A stretch of DNA of 64,000 bases from Linanthus parryae (lineage: Eukaryota; Streptophyta; Magnoliopsida; Ericales; Polemoniaceae), in contig JALGPY010000006.1 in the NCBI GenBank assembly GCA_023055425.1, forward strand, positions 88,323,935-88,387,934, given 5' to 3'. How positions within the stretch are numbered: the stretch's first letter is position 1; every line of letters starts with the position of its first letter. Made by a program: the position numbers and the translations under genes. Of this stretch, positions 57,669 to 64,000 are shown one piece after another. Under the pieces are notes generated by a model. That model was not told the DNA's origin. It saw only the letters and a list, made by a program, of their open reading frames with translations, and did not search any database.

Positions 57669-59285
57669 ATGACTCCAAACAACATTCTCATGATCTGGTT
57701 CTTCAGTCTTCTAGCACTGCTCGCTTCCGGCACAAGTGCCGCTGGTGGGGGTAGCTGGGCCGTCGTCCAATCAAACATTGGCATCTCCGCCATGCACATG
57801 CAACTCCTCCCGACCGACCACGTCGTGATGTTCGACCGCACCGACTTTGGCGCGTCTAACCTTTCCTTGCCAGCCGGAAAATGCCGTACCAACCCGCCGG
57901 ATTGCACTGCTCACTCCATCGAGTACGACGTGTTGGCGAATACCTTTCGACCCCTGATGGTCCGCACCAATGTCTGGTGCTCCTCCGGGGCCTTAATGCC
58001 CGACGGCCGCCTGATACAGACGGGCGGGTTCCAAGATGGCGAGCACGTCGTTAGAGTTTACAAGTCTTGTGATACCTGTGATTGGCGGGAAATCCAATCT
58101 GGGTTGACCCAGAAAAGATGGTACGCTACCAATCACCTACTGCCAGGCGGCCGCCAGATTATCATTGGTGGTCGTCGGCAGTTCAACTATGAGTTCTACC
58201 CGAAAACAGCTACGGCCGACAAATCCTACAGCTTGCCATTTCTTGTTCAAACAAACGATCCACAAGTTGAGAACAATCTTTACCCATTTGTGTTCCTCAA
58301 TGTGGATGGAAACTTATTCATTTTCGCGAATAATCGAGCTATCTTGTTTGATTATTCACAAAATGCCGTCTTGAAGACTTACCCGCAAATTCCTGGCGGT
58401 GACCCACGGAGCTACCCTAGCACCGGATCCGCCGTCCTGCTGCCATTGAAGAACATACAGAGTCCACAAGTTGAAACCGAAGTGTTGGTATGTGGTGGAG
58501 CACCAAAAGGATCATACACCAATTCTTTGAATGGACAGTTCGATGGAGCCCTAAACACGTGTGCCAGGATTAAAGTAACTGACCCTGCCCCACAATGGGT
58601 TGTGGAGACCATGCCTCTTGCAAGAGTCATGGGAGACATGTTGTTGCTTCCCACCGGCGACGTCTTGATAATTAATGGAGCCTCAGCCGGGTCTGCTGGG
58701 TGGGAACAGGCCCGAAATCCCGTTCTGAGCCCCGTCCTCTACCAGCCGGATAATGCGATTGGAGCACGTTTCGAAGTCCAAACTCCAACAGCAATACCTC
58801 GAATGTACCACTCGACTGCAGGTTTGTTACGTGACGGGCGAGTCCTTGTTGCTGGTAGCAATCCGCATGCGTTTTACAATTTTACCGGGGTTCTGTACCC
58901 GACCGAGTTAAGTCTGGAGGCATTTTCACCCAAGTATCTAGACTCGGCATCCGCCAATTTACGTCCGCAAATTGTTTCACCTCGTTCTCGTAGTAAACTC
59001 AAATACGGGCAGCAACTAAACATTCGGTTCTCAGTTACTGGTACACCGGACGGGAGTTCGGTCTCAGTAACGATGGTGTCTCCGGCGTTTAACACACACT
59101 CTTTCTCTATGAACCAAAGACTGCTAGTGGTTGGCGGAGGAGAGGTGAGGAAGAAAGGTAAGTCGGGCTATGATGTTCGAGTGACCATGCCGGGTTCCGC
59201 TAATTTTGCTCCACCAGGATATTACATGCTATTTGTGGTTCATCAAGGTGTACCTAGCCAAGGCATTTGGATCAATATCAAGTGA
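57669..59285 (+). CDS. Glyoxal/aldehyde oxidase, GLOX-like, copy B
   Basis: 538-residue, intronless twin of copy A with the same signal peptide, propeller and C-terminal GO-type domain. C104, Y152, Y380, H381 and H477 are all kept. The six differences from copy A are S36N, R51H, V363A, N372T, D492E and I503V (A to B), none at an active-site residue. By eye there are about 23 base differences in 1617, so roughly 17 are silent, suggesting both copies have been kept functional. The start is the ATG at 57669; the open frame extends to a TTG at 57663, which is not expected to be used. Secreted oxidase making hydrogen peroxide; substrate inferred from family. Confidence 0.95.
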   Translation: MTPNNILMIWFFSLLALLASGTSAAGGGSWAVVQSNIGISAMHMQLLPTDHVVMFDRTDFGASNLSLPAGKCRTNPPDCTAHSIEYDVLANTFRPLMVRTNVWCSSGALMPDGRLIQTGGFQDGEHVVRVYKSCDTCDWREIQSGLTQKRWYATNHLLPGGRQIIIGGRRQFNYEFYPKTATADKSYSLPFLVQTNDPQVENNLYPFVFLNVDGNLFIFANNRAILFDYSQNAVLKTYPQIPGGDPRSYPSTGSAVLLPLKNIQSPQVETEVLVCGGAPKGSYTNSLNGQFDGALNTCARIKVTDPAPQWVVETMPLARVMGDMLLLPTGDVLIINGASAGSAGWEQARNPVLSPVLYQPDNAIGARFEVQTPTAIPRMYHSTAGLLRDGRVLVAGSNPHAFYNFTGVLYPTELSLEAFSPKYLDSASANLRPQIVSPRSRSKLKYGQQLNIRFSVTGTPDGSSVSVTMVSPAFNTHSFSMNQRLLVVGGGEVRKKGKSGYDVRVTMPGSANFAPPGYYMLFVVHQGVPSQGIWINIK

Positions 59286-59409
59286 GGGTTCTGTTCTTTC
59301 AGACTAAGAGCCTAATTTATTTTTTCTTATCATACCTTCAATTCTTTTGTAATTGATGGATTGGTGGCAAGTATTAAATTTGTGTAATGTAAATGTAATC
59401 CAAGTTGTC

Positions 59410-59415
59410 AATAAA
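59410..59415 (+). terminator. PolyA signal AATAAA, GLOX copy B
   Basis: Same position relative to the stop codon as in copy A. Confidence 0.55.
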
Positions 59416-59721
59416 TTTGAAAATTTTCTTCGTACTGAATGAACCTCTTATTTATCTTGTGCAGATCCAAAATGTCGGTCAATGTTGAATTGTCTAATTT
59501 TTTAAAAACTTAAACGCCGTATATGAAGCTACGATGGCCTTCAGATCAGAAAAATCAGTTTCACAGCTGTGATCGGCTTAATTATTCTCGGTATGAGTTG
59601 TTATTCAATAGCAAGTGGAACTTTCTTGGTACTGATTGAAGCCCTTATTTATCTTTTAAAGGTTTAGAATGTGTCTCATTGTCAAAGTGTCAATTATCTT
59701 TCGTATATGTAGAAGAAAGCA

Positions 59722-60257
59722 AATGAGCATTTCCCTGAGTCATATGAGAAGTATTCTTCTCGTCCTCCTGGAGATGAGTAGAAGACGGCGTTTAAGACAA
59801 AACATGGCTTGTACGAGTGGATGGTAATGCCTTTTGGGCTGTCCAACGCACCCAGCACATTCATGCAGTTTATGCATCAGATACTGAGGTCTTTCATGAG
59901 ATAGTTAGTGGTTTTGTATTTGGATGATAATCTTGTTTACAGTCCTAATTGGGCTGCCCATTTTGATCATCTATGTGCTCTGTTTGAGGCACCGAAGGCG
60001 GAGAATTTGTTCATCAACAGAAAGAAGTGTTTTTTCTTTACTACTTTTGTGCAGTTTTTGAGATTTGTGGTATCTACTGATGGTGTTCATGCAGATCCTT
60101 CAAGGATTGAGGCAATTGTGGAGTGGCCTAGACCAAGGACGCTGCATGACGTAGTTTTCATGGTTTAGCATCATTCTATTGCAGGTTCATCAGGAATTTC
60201 ATCGCCTTGATTGCACCCATCACCGAGTGTCTGAAGGAGCGTGATTTCAAGTGGTCT
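59722..60257 (+). pseudogene. Reina-like gypsy RT, first piece (copy B)
   Basis: Counterpart of 20118-20660 with the same stops before KTAFKT and before VVLYLDDNLVYS (YFDD in copy A, YLDD here). Shared disabling changes show that the fragment was already dead before duplication. Confidence 0.88.
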
Positions 60258-60260
60258 GAT

Positions 60261-61510
60261 CACTACTACTAGAAAAATCATCTTTCCCAGCACTTTTACT
60301 TAGCCCCCACCATTTTTTTGATTCTACTAACGCCGGGTTTTTGCAAACTGCAGTATATAACGGCGGTTGCAAGAAAAGTGTCGTACTCATGATTTAAAAT
60401 ACGGACGCTACATGGTTAGCGTCGTTAAGAATAAATGGTAAGTCAATTTTTTAAAGTAGATCCGTTTAAATTCACGGCGCCACGTGGCTAACGCCATTGA
60501 CCTTATCGGTGCAAGCTTGATAAACGCCGTCCTCTTAACTTTTATTGATATTTCATCTCAGCCGTCGATTTGAAACCCTACCTTTATAAAACTCATCCTT
60601 TCTCAAACTCTCTTCCCCTCAAACGACATCCTCTACATCGATGCCTCCCCCCACTTGTCTCTCTCTGCTTTTCCCTCTCGAATGCTTCAAGTCTTAGCAC
60701 ACCATCTCTATCCTTCGTCGCCTCATTGCCCACCTCCGCCTCCGATTCCGATTCCGTCAAGGGCGAGAATAAAAAGATGGTAATATCCTCTCTGCTCGGA
60801 CGAACCAAGATGCAGCAGCAGTGGTGTAACAGCGGCGCCACTAAGCCGCGACCTAGAACGCAACTCTCATCGCCGGTTGCCTCTCACTCTCTGTCTCCTC
60901 TCTTTCTCCGTCACCGTCGGCTTCCTCCTCTGCCTATCCCGATCTGAAATACCCTCCCGCTCCCCCTCTCACCTTCACATCTATTTCTTTCTTTGTTTGG
61001 AACGTTGAAAATTTGGGTTTTTTCGTACCCAGATCCTTGTTGAAGATCTCCATCGCTCTGGGTTTTTTTTCTGGAAGTCTCCATTGATCTGAGGTTATTT
61101 ATCACTTAACAGATTCATTCAATCTGTTTTTTTTTTTTTTGAAATTTAAAAGATTATGTATTTTAAATAGAAAGTATACTCATATATATCCCTCATAAAT
61201 TAAAAATAAAAAGCAATTATAAATAACAGAATACAAATGCTGAAAATTGACAACTAATGGGCTAATAATAATAAAAATTGTAAAAAAAATGATAGGGCGG
61301 TTTCTGTAGAAAGTGACGTTAAAGTAATAGGAGGTTTTTCTATGCGCCATTAATATTAACTGCGCTCTAAAGCGCCGTTTAGTCACTTACGACACTATAT
61401 TAACGGATGATATGAAACCGTCGTACAACCGCCGTAAATACAATAAAAGGTGGTTTGGGGCTTTTTAAGGCGCTTTTTGGGTGCCGTTTTTGACAAAATT
61501 TCCTGTAGTG
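60261..61510. mobile_element. Non-autonomous CACTA transposon (copy B)
   Basis: 1250 bases, same ends and GAT duplications (60258-60260 and 61511-61513) as copy A. The inner CT-rich part here keeps a longer ORF (60570-60947, 125 codons) than in copy A, where it is cut to 70 codons. Confidence 0.85.
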
Positions 61511-61513
61511 GAT

Positions 61514-62395
61514 GAAGTAGAGTCCAGTTTCCAAGAAGTGAAGAAGAGGATGACTAAGGCACCAGTTCTGGCGCTCCCAAAGTTTGACAAGGTGTTTGAG
61601 GTTAACTGTGATGTATCGGGCATTGGTATTAGAGGTGTTCATAGCCAATCGGGGCATCCGATTGCGTTCTTCAGTGAAAAGTTGTCAGGGTCCAAGAAGA
61701 ATTACTCCACTTATGATCTGAAGTTCTATTCCATAGTTCAGTCTCCAAAGAATTGGCCCCATTATTTAATAAATAAGGAGTTTATTTTGTTCACTGATCA
61801 TGAAGCAGTGAAATACATCAATGGGCAACACAAGCTGAGTAGGCGGCATGCCAAGTGGGTGGCATACTTGCGGGAGTTCACCTTTGCGATGAAGCACCAA
61901 GCTGGCAATTTGAACCGCGTGGCAGATGCTTTGAGTCGTCGCAACGTGCTTCTCACCACCATGAGCAGCCGAGTAGCAGGATTTTAGGCGTTCACAAAAT
62001 GTATAAGTCTGATTCTTAGTTTGGGAAGATCTTATGGAGGTAACTTCTGGTCAGCGCCATGATTTTATTTTTCATAATGGTTATCTGTTTCGGGGGCAGT
62101 GGTTGTGTGTTCCAGATTGTTCCTTGCGACAACAGATAATCGGTGAGCTCCACAATGAAGGACACTTTGGTCGAGACAAGACATTGGCTCTTGTATAGGC
62201 TAACTTTTACTGGCCGAAGTTGAGTAGTGACGTGGCCTATTATGTGGATCGATGTTATGTGTGCCAGCGTTCCGTGGGAGCTATCACTAATGCAGGTCTT
62301 TATAATCCATTACCTGTCCCTGAAGCTCCTTGTTTTGATGTTAGCATGAATTTTGTGCTTGGCTTACCCCGAACGCAAAGGGCTACATATTCTGT
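61514..62395 (+). pseudogene. Gypsy RNase H and integrase piece (copy B)
   Basis: Counterpart of 21910-22790. The RNase H reads through unbroken here (61481-61987; [15 protein letters not shown] to RVADALSRRN), unlike copy A, then stops at 61985. The integrase zinc finger and the SMNFVLGLPR change (N for catalytic D) are shared. It ends at the same Tat insertion point. Confidence 0.88.
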
Positions 62396-64000
62396 TGTGT
62401 ACGAGAGAATACTGCAGAGAGAATTCAATATTCACCAAGAGTAGGGGATAGAAAGAACACAGGAAGAGTAAGGTTGTGTGTAGGGAGAGAGTAAGACTAG
62501 CACTGTATGAGAGAGAGAGACAGGATTTAGGCAGAGCTTCCGCGTATCTCAGGTGATTCGCCCTTGTATGGAAGGGTTAACGATCCTATATATAACGGAG
62601 AATGTGACCGTTGTAGTGGGTTAATGCGCCCATTAATGGCCGCTTAATTAGCTTAACCACAACGACACGTTCGTCCGCATATATAGGGACTGTTACGGCA
62701 CGTTATCTGCGTATACCGGAACCGTTATGAGGTTGACTGGGTTTATGGAGCTCGTGCCATAAATCTCTCAAAGCAGTTACTAGGGGTCGCGCACGGGCTT
62801 GGTTGTCTCTCGCGCGCGACACGACTTACTCTAGCCTCCAAACCACTAAGTCCCTACAAGTTCCGTGTGGTGGTATGCGAGGGCCCTGTCTCGCACCCCC
62901 CACGTGGATCAGCGCGGCTGGTGATCCAGTGTGTGTGGAGCACAACTAGGTGTGCTGGATGATCGCCACGTAGCTACGATCTGCCTGTCTAGAAAGCACT
63001 TCTACATTAGCCCCCTTTCTGCGCGTGAAGGCACACAGCCGGATAGGCTTCAATGCGCAGGAACCAATGTACGCGTCGCCGCCACGCACCAATTCAAATA
63101 CACGCAAATTCAGCCCCCGTGCGTGTCATTATGACCTAAAATCCCTAGAGTCGGCCGTCTGGTCTTTTAGGGTTTTAGGCATGACGTCAGCTTGTCCTGT
63201 GATTGCGCGATTCGACGGTGACGGTTGCGATTCGACTACTGAAAGGACGCGACTCCTCATTGTTTTTGGATAAATACTATGTGCTCTCCATTGTTTCAAA
63301 GCATCACTTCTTTCTCTTAAAGTGAATGATACCCGGAAGCCTTCAAGAGCAGATTCAAGTGATCAATCATCAATTCTTCCTTGTCAATCGTCTCCTTCAA
63401 CTGGCTTCATCTAAACGAGCTTTACCAAAACAAGGTTGGACTTGCTCAATTTCATTTAATGTACTGAAATATGCTTTGAACTGTGTTGGATCTGCAAACC
63501 CGTGACTATTTGAAACATATCATTCGTTGAGAACTGCAAAAAGAGACCTTGTTCTTAACCCGAGAACTGATCTAATCACCGGATTTTGAATGTGGGGCTT
63601 CTGAAATTCCAAGTAATATAAACGATTCCGAACTTCTAAACCCAGAATTGACCCTGAACTGTTCATCTTCTTTTGACAAAACATAGTTGCTTCAAACTGA
63701 AATTCAAACTGAGTGTGTGTATTTCTCCCCCTTTTTTTTTTGCGCTTCCACAAGAATGGAAAAGACAAAAGGAACCAAACCCCTTAAATAGGCCGAAGAA
63801 ATACCTGATCTTCCCCAAACCTTATGGCGGAAAGCCCCCTATTTGGGCGGAAAATATTTTTATCACGCTAGGGTTAAGGTAAAGAACCTGCCGACTCCTG
63901 TTCCCTCTGGAGAGTTGCAAACATTGACCCCACCTGTTAACGCGGCAATGGTAGAATTGATCGATTCCAAGGATGTGGTTCGATTAGGGGTTGAAAATGG
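62396..64000 (-). mobile_element. Second copy of the Tat element, cut by window edge
   Basis: Begins after TCTGT (62391-62395) at exactly the same base of the gypsy pol as at 22791, so the insertion was duplicated, not repeated. The 3' LTR is 62396-63006; a polypurine tract follows, then the 3' spacer and the start of the antisense gene. The rest lies outside the window. Confidence 0.92.
63756..64000 (+). pseudogene. Antisense mobile-domain gene start (copy B), partial
   Basis: Counterpart of 24149 onward. It has the same ATG and the same stop after 11 codons, then the frame GGKYFYH..LPTPVPSGELQ continues to the window edge. The shared early stop suggests either that it predates duplication or that translation starts downstream. 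Confidence 0.7.

Overview
The window reads as nuclear DNA from a flowering plant, most likely a eudicot. Introns are short with GT/AG borders, intergenic DNA is AT-rich, and most of the sequence is nested LTR retrotransposons of plant lineages (Ty1/copia; Ty3/gypsy Tat and a Reina-like type), with a CACTA transposon and a MITE. The species cannot be told from the sequence alone. There are no bacterial operons, rRNA, tRNA or CRISPR arrays.

Only two genes look intact: a pair of nearly identical intronless genes for secreted glyoxal/aldehyde oxidase (GLOX, a copper-radical oxidase), at 18071-19687 and 57669-59285, same strand, 39.6 kb apart. Each has a TATA box, signal peptide, all expected copper and radical residues, and a polyA signal. 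Each sits downstream of a small GRF zinc-finger gene, open at 17063-17215 and broken near 56688.

Layout. 1-3450: decayed gypsy gag, its PBS and LTR, then a copia-type LTR remnant. 3675-7517: a 3.84 kb solo-LTR-like element with a perfect CACAT target duplication. 8581-13932: decayed copia element with its 3' LTR. 13960-15229: 5' end of another copia, inverted. 15657-16062: MITE. About 16990-24400 and 56610-64000: directly repeated segment (GRF fragment, GLOX, Reina-like gypsy fragment holding a CACTA element and a 14.5 kb Tat element). 20118-38169: that nest in full, resolvable to the base. 39318-44450: non-autonomous LTR element whose left LTR is split by a 3.5 kb insert carrying a 1.4 kb tandem duplication. 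45937-48010: gag-only copia. 48640-54805: two families of direct repeats broken by a copia integrase fragment, a Tat LTR fragment and a GC-richer block that may be organellar. 54891-55950: TRIM.

The genes do not form a pathway. The main story is a GLOX gene duplicated together with its retrotransposon surroundings. The GLOX copies differ mostly at silent sites while the transposon genes around them are broken. The most unusual coding structure is a spliced, antisense plant-mobile-domain gene inside the Tat element, with minisatellites of short stem-loops between it and the integrase. Coordinates were read by eye; percent identities are estimates.
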